Origin: an uncultured Eubacteriaceae bacterium
Lineage (GTDB): Bacteria; Bacillota; Clostridia; Eubacteriales; Eubacteriaceae
Direction of reading: 5' to 3'
Assembly (NCBI GenBank): GCA_937872065.1
Contig: CALMRA010000223.1
Span: 1 to 32,892 of the forward strand
Length of the DNA stretch: 32,892 bases
Below the pieces are notes generated by a model. It did not search any database, had not been told where the DNA came from, and worked only from the letters and a program-made list of their open reading frames with translations. Within the stretch, counting starts at the first letter, position 1. Each line of letters begins with the position of its first letter. Made by a program: the position numbers and the translations under genes. This document shows positions 17,863-26,017 of this stretch, piece by piece.

Positions 17863-18525
17863 ATGGCGGACGCACGCCTGCTCCAGGACAAGGTTTACCG
17901 TCAGCTGAAGGATAAGATCAACGGCGGCGAGCTGTCTCACGGGCAGATCTATTCGGAAACAAAACTGGCTTCCGAGCTCGGAGTATCGAGAACTCCGATG
18001 AAGGATGCACTCAGACGCCTGAGCCAGGATCGTTTTATCGACATCATTCCGAGCAAGGGGTTCAAGCTGCATGAAATGACTGAGGACGATATCTGGAACA
18101 CCTATCAGACACGCATGGCAATCGAAGGCTTCTGCGCGCTGCATCTTGCTCAGAATAAAAATACGCTGGAAGGAAAAAAGGCGTTAAAAAATATGAAGCG
18201 CAGCATCCGTGATATGCAGGAATCGATTGAAAACGGAGAAACGCGTGAAAATGTCCTCGAGGACGATATGCGGTTTCATGAAATTCTCGTTCACTTTTCC
18301 CAGAACCGCGAGCTCATCGATCTGTACGAATCCTACAATCACCGCCTGAATGCAATCGCGATGGAAAGCTTCGAAAAAGAAAACCGGCAGAGCGACGCGC
18401 TCACCGAACACGAAGCGATTTACAACGCGATTGTCGACGCCTCGGAGGATCCGGATATGAACGCCTATCAGGCGGTGCGCAGCCATATGGAAGCGTCGCG
18501 GGATATCGCGCTGAATCTGCTGTGA
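17863..18525 (+). CDS. GntR-family regulator, FCD (FadR-like) subfamily
   Basis: A 220-residue repressor or activator. The N-terminal winged helix (about 1-75) contains SETKLASELGVSRTPMKDAL and PSKGFKLHEM; the C-terminal FCD domain (about 80-215) keeps likely metal-ligand residues in DDMRFHEILVHF, TEHEAIYNAI and RSHMEASRDI. AAGGAGAAGG precedes the ATG. It is divergent from the dehydrogenase-GntP-kinase operon, and the shared palindromic core occurs in front of both transcription units, so it very probably controls that operon and itself in response to a sugar acid. Confidence 0.92.
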   Translation: MADARLLQDKVYRQLKDKINGGELSHGQIYSETKLASELGVSRTPMKDALRRLSQDRFIDIIPSKGFKLHEMTEDDIWNTYQTRMAIEGFCALHLAQNKNTLEGKKALKNMKRSIRDMQESIENGETRENVLEDDMRFHEILVHFSQNRELIDLYESYNHRLNAIAMESFEKENRQSDALTEHEAIYNAIVDASEDPDMNAYQAVRSHMEASRDIALNLL

Positions 18526-18600
18526 CTCTGGTACGACCGGACCGCTTTTATGGAAACCGGACGGAAGTAAATACGATCAGCTGATTATAATTAAACATTC

Positions 18601-18629
18601 AAAAAGGGCCGGAACTCTCGTTCCGGCCC
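18601..18629 (-). terminator. terminator of the fructose-family PTS operon
   Basis: Perfect 10-bp stem GGGCCGGAAC / GTTCCGGCCC with a 4-base loop, followed on the minus strand by TTTTTG. On the plus strand the same hairpin may end the gntR-type gene, though its T-run there is weak. Confidence 0.9.
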
Positions 18630-18647
18630 TAATCATTTACGATGAGT

Positions 18648-18956
18648 TTATTCGAATGTCTTTTTGATTTTCTTGACCAGCGGCTTCGCCTTCTTGATCA
18701 GATCGGAGACGCCCATTCTGATAATCTTCTTGCCCTTAAAGCGTTCTTCTTCGCGGATTGCGACGTCGTTAGACAATACCACGCATACCGCATTGTCGAT
18801 ATCTGCTTTCGACAGCCTGTTTTCAATTCCCGCGCTGCCCTGAGTTTCAATCAGTACGTCTATGCCTTCATCTTTTCCCGCCATTGCCAGAGCTTCTGCC
18901 GCCATATATGTGTGTGCTACTCCTGAGGGACATGCTGTTACGCCTACGATTTTCAT
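18648..18956 (-). CDS. PTS fructose-family EIIB subunit
   Basis: Cytoplasmic phosphocarrier that passes phosphate from EIIA to the incoming sugar. The 102-residue single domain has the active-site cysteine C9 in TACPSGVAHTYMAA, which identifies the fructose family. Last gene of the operon, 86 bp after the EIIC gene and just before the terminator at 18601-18629. Confidence 0.95.
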   Translation of the reverse strand: MKIVGVTACPSGVAHTYMAAEALAMAGKDEGIDVLIETQGSAGIENRLSKADIDNAVCVVLSNDVAIREEERFKGKKIIRMGVSDLIKKAKPLVKKIKKTFE

Positions 18957-19042
18957 TTTATCTCCTTTACTTTTGTGTTTTGTGATCGAATTTGTTCGTA
19001 TTTCATTTATCTGCGTTCTGATTTCTAATCTGAACAGTCTGT

Positions 19043-20098
19043 TTAGAAGGTTTCGAAATTCAGTTCGATATCTTCGTCTTCTACCGCCCCGTGCGTTTCT
19101 TCATCGACCGGCGCCTTCTTGAATATTCCGACCAGTGCGACCACAACCGCCGCTCCCAGCATCACCGATAAGAAATAAGCCAGCCTGTGATCCACTACCG
19201 GGAGTACGATAAGCCCTCCCCAGGGTGCGTGATTGAGACATCCGCACATGAACGCCGTCGCGCAGGCTGTAGCGGAACCTGCCACATACATCGGGATAAT
19301 CTTCAGATCTGCCGTCGCATACGGGATCGCGCCTTCTGTGATCCCCATACAGCCCATCAGAATCGCTGCAAATCCCTGATCGCGTTCCGCCTGAGTGAAT
19401 CTCTTCTTGAAAATCAGCGTCGCTAAACCGATTCCGATCGGCGGGACCGCTCCTGCAGCTCCGACACCGCCCATCAGGTACGGAAGCGTATCGACCTGGG
19501 TCTGAGCAAATGTATAGGCAACCTTATTAATAGGCCCGCCCATGTCAACGCCGACCATTGCTCCGAGAATAACACCGAGGGGAACCTTCGCCATACCGGA
19601 CAGGCTGTTGAGCCAGTTAGTCAGCCAGGTCATAAACCATGCGATCGGTCCGCCGATGACAAATACGATAAGTCCGCCTGTAATGAGTGTGGCGCCGAGG
19701 GGATAGATGAAGATGGTTTTAAGGGTGCGGTACTGAGACGGAAGCTTGATCTTTTCAAGCAGCTTGATCGCATAGCCTGCGATAAAGCCGGCGACAATTC
19801 CGCCGATAAATCCTGCCCCGATTTCTCTGGCCAGATAGGCTCCGATAAAACCGGGAGCAAGACCCGGCTTATCCGCTATACTGAACGCGATGTAGCCGCC
19901 GAGAACCGGTATGAACAGCGCGAGTCCCGCGGAACCGATCTGATTGAGCTGGGCGAGCCAGCCGCTTGTCGGAACCGACGCTTCCCCGTTTAACATGATG
20001 GAGACTGCGAAAAGAATTCCGCCGGCTACGACGAAGGGGATCATGTATGAGGTAGCCGTCATCAGATGAGACTGAAGGGTTTTAGCAGCGTTTTTCAT
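19043..20098 (-). CDS. PTS fructose-family EIIC subunit
   Basis: Membrane channel of the PTS transporter, 351 residues with about nine or ten hydrophobic spans. MTATSYMIPFVVAGGILFA near the start, GFIGAYLAREIGAGFIGGI and GMGGPINKVAY-like and GITEGAIPYA segments are typical of fructose EIIC. Its ATG overlaps the stop of the EIIA gene by four bases (ATGA), coupling their translation. Family members carry fructose, mannitol-like or other ketose or 2-deoxy sugars, so the name does not fix the substrate. Confidence 0.94.
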   Translation of the reverse strand: MKNAAKTLQSHLMTATSYMIPFVVAGGILFAVSIMLNGEASVPTSGWLAQLNQIGSAGLALFIPVLGGYIAFSIADKPGLAPGFIGAYLAREIGAGFIGGIVAGFIAGYAIKLLEKIKLPSQYRTLKTIFIYPLGATLITGGLIVFVIGGPIAWFMTWLTNWLNSLSGMAKVPLGVILGAMVGVDMGGPINKVAYTFAQTQVDTLPYLMGGVGAAGAVPPIGIGLATLIFKKRFTQAERDQGFAAILMGCMGITEGAIPYATADLKIIPMYVAGSATACATAFMCGCLNHAPWGGLIVLPVVDHRLAYFLSVMLGAAVVVALVGIFKKAPVDEETHGAVEDEDIELNFETF

Positions 20099-20556
20099 TT
20101 GTCGAACTCCTTGAGATTAGTCTGTATTAATTCATAAATGCCGTTTTTATCACCGCTTCTCAGATCGTCGCGGAAATCGTCGTGGATGAGAAGACGCGAG
20201 AGCTTTGACAAGATCTGCAGATGGAGATTGTTGTCTGTTTCGGCCTGGACCGCGATCATGATAATCAGGCTCACCTTCTCACCCGATTCTTCATCCCATA
20301 GGATTTCTTCCGGGAGCTTTGCGATACACAGTCCCGCTTCGTTTACGCCGCCGCTCTTGCCGTGGGGAAGTCCGATCTGATAGCCGATGTATGTCGAGAA
20401 TACCTTTTCGCGTTCGAGAACGTCCTGATAGAACTGTTCGACGTCGCTCAGATAACCCGCCCGGTCAAGGCAGCCCGCCATTTCCCGGATAATATCGTTT
20501 TTTTCTGCAGCGCTGACATCCGTTACGATGCAGTCTTTATTCAAAATTGGGAGCAT
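20095..20556 (-). CDS. PTS fructose-family EIIA subunit
   Basis: Accepts phosphate from HPr. The 153-residue domain carries the phospho-histidine H65 in IGLPHGKSGGV. GAGG lies just before the ATG, inside the end of the regulator gene, which it overlaps by 20 bases. Together with the separate EIIC and EIIB it makes a complete three-part PTS. Confidence 0.95.
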   Translation of the reverse strand: MLPILNKDCIVTDVSAAEKNDIIREMAGCLDRAGYLSDVEQFYQDVLEREKVFSTYIGYQIGLPHGKSGGVNEAGLCIAKLPEEILWDEESGEKVSLIIMIAVQAETDNNLHLQILSKLSRLLIHDDFRDDLRSGDKNGIYELIQTNLKEFDK

Positions 20557-22570
20557 TTTCTACCTCTGATTCGTGTTTTTTAATCATATTCATTGCCGTC
20601 TGGGGGTCCCCGGCCGCCTTCAGATCCTCAAGCAGAGACGTTCTGCTCATCATCCGGATCAGGCTTATGACCGCGGGGATATGTTCCTTCTTGTCCCGGC
20701 TTGCCAGACAGAAAATCAGGTTTACCTGTTTATCGCCGAACTGAACCGGTTCTCGTGAGATGAGGAGACTCATGGCGCTTTCCGTGACGCCGGCCCGTTC
20801 GCTGCCATGAAGCAGCGCGAATTTCTCATCGGTTACCGCGTAAAAGCCCTGGGCCTGTATGCCGCGCATCACGCTTTCCCGATATTCCGGTGTGATTCCG
20901 CCCCGGCTGATCAGCGGCCCGGTACACAGATCGACCGCTTCTCTCCAGTCGGGAGCTCTTTCGATAATCCGGATATCTTCCTGTCTGAGCAGATCGGACA
21001 GTGAATAATATTTCTGGGGCATCCGGACTTCCTTATAGCCGAGCTCTTCCTTGATGACGTCCATCACCCTGTTTTTGTCCGCCGCGTTTAGAAAGCCGAG
21101 TCGCCGTTCGATGGCGAAATATTCAGTCAGTATCTTTTTCTTCGTCAGGCCCAGATTATCAAGCTTCTCATAATCCTTCCGGTCGAAAATAACGTTTACC
21201 TTCGCGAAGGGCTTGTCCACCGGAAGCTCGACTCCGACCGTCGAGACCACTGCGTCGACGGAATCCCACTCGTCAAAGTTTTCGACCCTGTATGCGGGGA
21301 TGCATTTGTAAACCTGTACCTGATATTCGTTGATCAGCGCGTCCTTGACGACGGCTGTCGTTCCGTAGCCGTAACCGCAGATCAGCAGCAGCGTCCGGTA
21401 TTCGTCGGACTTCATGCGTCTGAGACTTCCGATAAAGAAAATCGCCAGATAAACCGCTTCGTTTTCCGTAAGCTCGGACAGGCTTCTGTCTCTTTTCAGA
21501 ATTTTATCGAGATTCTGATAAACATAATCGTATGATTCCGGAATAAACGAGTCTGTCGAATTATCGAGCTGTTCGCCGCTTTCGAGACGCTGGAGCATCG
21601 GCCCGATGTGATTGAGCAGACCCTTCATCAGGATCCCGTCCTTTGAAAAGCTGACGCCCAGCGTCCTTTCCATTTCTCTGACGAGAAGGACGGCTGTGTC
21701 TTCCACCGAGATCAGGTTCTGTGTCAGATCCAGATTGACATATTTATTCGTATATTTTTCGTAGCCTGCCAGCACGCTTTTCTGTTCGTCCGTCAGAGTC
21801 AGGCCGGCAGCTTCTTCGTATCGGCTGATCAGTCCGCCGGAATTTTTCCTGAGATCGACCCCCTTCAGGGGGAGCGGTTTGTTCCTGACAACGTACCAGG
21901 TAAAGGTCAGAACGCTTGAGACGTACCACTGAAAGGTCTCGTCACTGAGAACCCACTGCATCTCATCCATCATGCCGCGTATCCATTCAAGGATCCGGCT
22001 CAGATCGGGGGGAGCGATCATGTCGCGGACGATCGGACAGACGGTTTTCTCGTAGACGTTCACAAAGTGTTTCTTGTAAAGCAGCGTTACGCTTTTCTGT
22101 ATCTCGGACTGCCTGAGTCCGTAGCTTGTAAGTGGATCCTCCGAAATTCTGAATTTTCGTTCATAGTGAAGCCGGATCCCGTATGGGGCGAACTCCTGTT
22201 CCACAGCTGCGATATCGTTCTGTATCGAGCGTCTGGAGACCTGGAGCTCCCGGCTCATGCTGCTGATGTTAAGCTTTTTCGTATCAAACAGGATCAGAAG
22301 CCGGATTATCGAAGCCCGTTCTTCATTCGTGAAGATATATGATTCCTCGTCGAAGAGCTCGGTGAGATCGAGATCGTCGGGGAGAAAAAGCATCCCCTTC
22401 GGATACCGTTCGATCTGTGCCAGACCTTTCAGATGCAGTTCGTCGTTGATGGCGTCCACATCGTATCTGACAGATCGTTCCGAAAGTCCGAGAGCTTCGG
22501 CAGTTTCTTTATAGCTTGCCATACGTTCCCGATTCAGAAATTTTGCGATATCCATCGTTCTCTTCTTCAT
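20537..22570 (-). CDS. PRD-containing transcriptional regulator with PTS EIIB- and EIIA-like domains
   Basis: A 677-residue regulator of the ManR/MtlR type, controlling transcription according to PTS phosphorylation. Domains in order: HTH (about 5-60), second HTH of the M-trans type (about 85-140), two PRDs (about 170-390), EIIB of the Gat type with C398 in LLICGYGYGTT, and a fructose/mannitol EIIA with H588 in FALLHGSERAG. In PRD2 the first histidine is present (H321 in LLNHIGPML) but the position usually His in the YLALHF motif is Phe (YLAIFF); PRD1 also lacks an obvious His. It is the second gene of the operon it probably regulates and overlaps the EIIA gene. Confidence 0.93.
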   Translation of the reverse strand: MKKRTMDIAKFLNRERMASYKETAEALGLSERSVRYDVDAINDELHLKGLAQIERYPKGMLFLPDDLDLTELFDEESYIFTNEERASIIRLLILFDTKKLNISSMSRELQVSRRSIQNDIAAVEQEFAPYGIRLHYERKFRISEDPLTSYGLRQSEIQKSVTLLYKKHFVNVYEKTVCPIVRDMIAPPDLSRILEWIRGMMDEMQWVLSDETFQWYVSSVLTFTWYVVRNKPLPLKGVDLRKNSGGLISRYEEAAGLTLTDEQKSVLAGYEKYTNKYVNLDLTQNLISVEDTAVLLVREMERTLGVSFSKDGILMKGLLNHIGPMLQRLESGEQLDNSTDSFIPESYDYVYQNLDKILKRDRSLSELTENEAVYLAIFFIGSLRRMKSDEYRTLLLICGYGYGTTAVVKDALINEYQVQVYKCIPAYRVENFDEWDSVDAVVSTVGVELPVDKPFAKVNVIFDRKDYEKLDNLGLTKKKILTEYFAIERRLGFLNAADKNRVMDVIKEELGYKEVRMPQKYYSLSDLLRQEDIRIIERAPDWREAVDLCTGPLISRGGITPEYRESVMRGIQAQGFYAVTDEKFALLHGSERAGVTESAMSLLISREPVQFGDKQVNLIFCLASRDKKEHIPAVISLIRMMSRTSLLEDLKAAGDPQTAMNMIKKHESEVENAPNFE

Positions 22571-22604
22571 CTTTTCCTGCTCCTGTCGTGAGCGCTGCTC
22601 CGTA

Positions 22605-23870
22605 TCAGGAGCAGGCTTTTTCGATTTTACTGGTCAGACCTTCCATATTGAAGCATCTGACGTGCTTTTCCATTTCTTCCTTAAGCTTGTCGATCACGTA
22701 GCGCTGTCCGTCGATATCCAGCTTGTCGAGGTTCGCATACAGCTTTTCGATTTCCGCAGCCACGTCTTCGTTGGAGAAGGTGTAGTGTCCGCACAGCTCT
22801 GTGATCTGTTCCTTCGTATCGTCGCTGAGACCTTCAAGGTTTGACATGTCGACTTCATCGGTGAGCCATTTCTTCCACTTCATCGAATAGATCGAATCGT
22901 GAGTCAGCACTTCTCTGAGATTTGACGGGTTTTCGATGATGCCCAGATCTGCAAATTTGTCTTCGACGTTGAGGAGTTCGAGCAGCGCGCGGGTTTCGAT
23001 GGTTCCGAAGGCCGGCGCAACGTTCATCGCGGTGATTCCGAGGGGCAGATGGGCCATCAGCTTGTCTTCGCTGAGGTAGTCGCCGTTGTGTTCCTTCAGG
23101 CCTACGCCGTATTTCTTCGCGATGGTGCTAAGCTTCTTCGAATTTTTATAGTCGAAGTGTCCGACATTCTTCGTCAGTCGCGTAAGCGTTCCTGTCTGAC
23201 CTACGATAAACAGCGGCATCGGAAGTCCGTGTTCTGTCGTGTATTCCTGGATCCGCTTGATGAAATCTTCGTAGCGGTCGAGAGATGTCAGGCCGCCGCT
23301 GGTTTCTTCCGTACCGACTTCATAGGCGATTTCCTTTTCGATCCCGTAGTCTTTTCTGACCTGTTCGCAGTATTCGATAAGTTCGACTGTCCGGTTAAAG
23401 ACGACGTCGATGTCGACTACCTTGCACATTTCGTCGGGATCCTTCGTCGGGTCGATATGGAGAAGATCGAAGCCGTTGAGAATATCTTCCTTATAGGATT
23501 CCTTCGCCAGTTCCATTGCCTGCGCTTCCGGCAGATGGTCGTTTCTTTCCTTGTCGCGCTGCCACGGTCCGCCGTGGTCGCGGCACAGGTAGTAGACATT
23601 ATCGTAGTCGATTTCGTCGCAGATCGCGTCGATCTTTTCTTTAAAACGCTTCTGGTCTGCTCCGAAAACGTAGCCTGCTCCGAATTTATCCGCATCGATC
23701 TGGTTGCGGCTCGCGATGTACATCAGAGGAAAATCCTGTTCCTTTGAGATTTCGAGAGATGCTCTCAGAAAATTTTCCGACATCGGACCGATGCCCAGCA
23801 TCGTAAATTTTTCATCTTCAGAATTAACAACAAATTTTACTGCGTCGGTAATGTTGACATGATTTTTCAT
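22605..23870 (-). CDS. GatZ/KbaZ-like protein (class II tagatose-bisphosphate aldolase non-catalytic subunit family)
   Basis: A 421-residue cytoplasmic protein of the Tagatose_6_P_K/GatZ-KbaZ family. VYYLCRDHGGPWQRD (metal-binding style CRDHGGPW), LLHIDPTKDP, AYEVGTEETSGGL and GLKEHNGDYL match the family. In E. coli these proteins support the catalytic aldolases GatY/KbaY; some relatives have been reported to act alone as ketohexose-6-phosphate 4-epimerases. The ATG at 23870 has GAGGAA upstream; the open frame to 23966 is leader. First gene of the PTS operon, 34 bp before the regulator. No GatY/KbaY partner lies in the window, which favours an independent enzyme acting on the imported sugar phosphate. 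Confidence 0.9.
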   Translation of the reverse strand: MKNHVNITDAVKFVVNSEDEKFTMLGIGPMSENFLRASLEISKEQDFPLMYIASRNQIDADKFGAGYVFGADQKRFKEKIDAICDEIDYDNVYYLCRDHGGPWQRDKERNDHLPEAQAMELAKESYKEDILNGFDLLHIDPTKDPDEMCKVVDIDVVFNRTVELIEYCEQVRKDYGIEKEIAYEVGTEETSGGLTSLDRYEDFIKRIQEYTTEHGLPMPLFIVGQTGTLTRLTKNVGHFDYKNSKKLSTIAKKYGVGLKEHNGDYLSEDKLMAHLPLGITAMNVAPAFGTIETRALLELLNVEDKFADLGIIENPSNLREVLTHDSIYSMKWKKWLTDEVDMSNLEGLSDDTKEQITELCGHYTFSNEDVAAEIEKLYANLDKLDIDGQRYVIDKLKEEMEKHVRCFNMEGLTSKIEKACS

Positions 23871-23946
23871 AATTATTCCTCTTTCTTGTCGACATATCAG
23901 ACGTTGACCGGTCGTGTCTTGAATCGTCGTTCCTTTTGATAAGTTA

Positions 23947-23975
23947 ATAATAAAGCCTGGCGACAATTCCGATAA
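23947..23975 (-). promoter_or_regulatory. probable promoter of the GatZ-PTS operon
   Basis: TTATCG (23970-23975) and TATTAT (23947-23952) on the minus strand, 17 bases apart. The weak -35 suits activation by the PRD regulator. Upstream, AGAAAACGTTTGAT (around 24014-24027) loosely resembles a catabolite-response element. Confidence 0.5.
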
Positions 23976-24041
23976 GATAAAAGAAATAGAAGTTAAAATT
24001 ACAAAAAGTTCACATCAAACGTTTTCTTAAAACGCGAACTA

Positions 24042-24069
24042 CCCCGACTCACAAGAAAGTGAGCCGGGG
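24042..24069 (-). terminator. possible terminator of the HAD gene
   Basis: CCCCG-A-CTCAC pairs with GTGAG-C-CGGGG around AAGAAA. The T-rich stretch on the minus strand comes only after about ten bases, so it is a weak candidate. Confidence 0.4.
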
Positions 24070-24083
24070 CATCCGTTAAACGA

Positions 24084-24125
24084 CTGACCGGCCGGCGATA
24101 TGAAATCGCCTGACAGACCGGTCAG
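24084..24125. repeat. two-step hairpin after the HAD gene
   Basis: Outer stem CTGACCGG / CCGGTCAG and inner stem GGCGAT / ATCGCC. Together with the hairpin at 24042-24069 it makes a structured 3' region without a good T-run. Confidence 0.4.
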
Positions 24126-24146
24126 CTGATACAATAATCTGGCAAT

Positions 24147-24848
24147 CTACCCGATGAGCTTTCTGACGAGCTTCGACAGCTCTTCGTCCGTCGTGACCAT
24201 ATAGTTCGGCCTCGGTCCGTCGGCCGGCTGCTCGTACTTTCTTCTGTTTATCCAGATCGAGTTCCACCCCGCTCCGGCTGCGCCCGTAATATCGTTGATG
24301 TACGCGTCTCCGACGTACCATGTGTTTTCAGGCGTCAGCTCCATGCCGTCCTCCGCGAGTCTGAAGATCCCGACGTCCGGCTTCGCGATGCCGACGGCTT
24401 CCGAGATAAACAGATCGCTGTCCGGAATCCAGCGTTCCATGCCGAGAGCGTTGAATTTATCCTGCTGATGATCCTCCGGTCCGTTGGTGATGATCCCGAG
24501 ACGGACCTTCCCGTCGCAGTAATCGAGAAGCTCCTTCATCGTCTCCGACATCTCGATATGATTCTGATAGCCCGAGTAGATTTTCTGAAACTCAAGCGCC
24601 TCGTCATCCGTGATGTCGATCCCGAAATCGCGGAACGCGTTTTTGATCCGGTAGATATACATTTCATCCATCGTGATCTCACCGCGCATCGACTGGTCGT
24701 AGACCTCGTCGCTGTACCTGCGGCTGCTGACGTACAGATCGTAAACCGGAATATCGTAACGGTCTTTATATAGATCTTCATAAGCTTTCACGAAAGGTGA
24801 AGTCTGATCATATAAAGTATCGTCAATATCAAATAATAATGCGTTCAT
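24147..24848 (-). CDS. HAD-superfamily hydrolase (YjjG-like phosphatase)
   Basis: A 233-residue cytoplasmic phosphatase of unknown substrate. Motif I is LLFDIDDTLYDQ (nucleophile D7, acid D9), motif II is GIITNGPEDHQ, the conserved lysine is in GIAKPDVGIF, and motif IV is WYVGDAYINDITGA. A helical cap separates motifs I and II, as in subfamily IA and YjjG nucleotidases. The ATG at 24848 has GAGG upstream; an ATG at 24881 has none. It is upstream of the GatZ-PTS operon but separated by 276 bp with hairpins and a promoter, so it is probably transcribed separately. Dephosphorylation of sugar phosphates or non-canonical nucleotides is plausible. Confidence 0.9.
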   Translation of the reverse strand: MNALLFDIDDTLYDQTSPFVKAYEDLYKDRYDIPVYDLYVSSRRYSDEVYDQSMRGEITMDEMYIYRIKNAFRDFGIDITDDEALEFQKIYSGYQNHIEMSETMKELLDYCDGKVRLGIITNGPEDHQQDKFNALGMERWIPDSDLFISEAVGIAKPDVGIFRLAEDGMELTPENTWYVGDAYINDITGAAGAGWNSIWINRRKYEQPADGPRPNYMVTTDEELSKLVRKLIG

Positions 24849-25068
24849 TTTATCCTCACTTTGTCGGTTTATATTGTTCATATCGCATGGTCTGTCTTAT
24901 ATTTAGTAAAATCGATTTAAAGATATAGTTTCAGTATACATAAAATAGACTGTCTTACATCAGCCGGCTGAATTAAAATAAAAACAGAAACCGTTCGACA
25001 GCCGCTTCTCGCACAGTATCCGGCTGACAAAACGGGACTCTCAGAAAATTTGCAAACATCGAAAGCAG

Positions 25069-25971
25069 GTGAATCTCTTGCTCCGTCAACTCAGATACTT
25101 TCAGGCTGTCGTACGATGCGGCAGCTTTACCGAAGCCGCGGAAGAATGCTTTATTTCCCAGTCCGCAATCTCCCAGCAGATCCAGGCGCTGGAGCGCGAG
25201 CTGGGCTTTCAGCTTCTTAAACGCGGAAACCGCAGCTTTACCCTGACTCCGGCCGGCGAGTACTTTTATCAGAAAAGCCTGATCCTGACCGCGGATTATG
25301 AAAAGATATGCCGGGAGGCTTCGAAGATCGCGTACGGCGATCTTCCCCGCCTTCGTCTCGGCTATCTTCGGGGCTACGCGGGTCCCGAGCTGCAGCTGGC
25401 CCTCGCGGAATTTACGGAAGAATTTCCCGAAGTCGAAACGAGCGTCGTCACCGGCAATCACGAAGAGCTGTATATGCTGCTGCTGAAAGGAGGCGTGGAT
25501 CTGATTCTCAGCGACCAGCGCAGAGTCTTCTCGGAAGACTACAACAACCTGATCCTGACAAGGAGCGAATGCTCCGTCGAAATATCGGCGAGAAATCCCA
25601 TCGCTCAGGCGGAAAGCGTCGAGATCGCGGATCTGAAAAATACGCCGTGTATCATCGTCTCTTCTGTCGAACAGCAGGAAAACGAACGCGAATTCTATCA
25701 TAATGTCGTCGGATTTAACGGTGATTTCATTTTTGCGGAAAATCTAGAAGAAGCCAGGATGATGGTCGCCGGCGGAAAGGGCGTCATGCCTGTGGAGGGC
25801 GGAGATTCGTTTCAGTTTACCGCGACCATCCGGCGTCTGCTTCTCCTCAGGAACGGAAAGCCGGTGATCCGCAACTACTGCGCCTTCTGGCCGCTGAATG
25901 ATGAAAACAAGTATAATGACGATTTCGCGGAAATACTGGAAGCGCAGTTTACCGGTAAAACTGAAGAATAG
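25069..25971 (+). CDS. LysR-family transcriptional regulator
   Basis: A 300-residue regulator. The N-terminal winged HTH contains LRQLRYFQAVVRCGSFTEAA and FISQSAISQQIQALERELG; the rest is a type 2 periplasmic-binding-like effector domain (RLRLGYLRGYAGPEL onward). No ATG is available at the expected place: GTG at 25069 or TTG at 25078 must be used. TTG has AGGTGA five bases upstream and gives the common MLRQLRYF start, so it is a serious alternative. First of three regulator genes in a row; divergent from the HAD phosphatase. Confidence 0.9.
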   Translation: MNLLLRQLRYFQAVVRCGSFTEAAEECFISQSAISQQIQALERELGFQLLKRGNRSFTLTPAGEYFYQKSLILTADYEKICREASKIAYGDLPRLRLGYLRGYAGPELQLALAEFTEEFPEVETSVVTGNHEELYMLLLKGGVDLILSDQRRVFSEDYNNLILTRSECSVEISARNPIAQAESVEIADLKNTPCIIVSSVEQQENEREFYHNVVGFNGDFIFAENLEEARMMVAGGKGVMPVEGGDSFQFTATIRRLLLLRNGKPVIRNYCAFWPLNDENKYNDDFAEILEAQFTGKTEE

Positions 25972-26017
25972 CCGCCGAAATACTAATGACCATGATCAAG
26001 AATGATACGGAATAACT

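Noticed and set aside
24013-24028. Catabolite-response (cre) element upstream of the GatZ-PTS operon
   Set aside because: Only a partial match to the consensus; not strong enough for a separate feature.
24892-24957. Direct repeat CTGTCTTA (24892-24899 and 24950-24957) between the HAD and LysR genes
   Set aside because: Short, only two copies, without symmetry or promoter elements at a sensible distance; too likely by chance.
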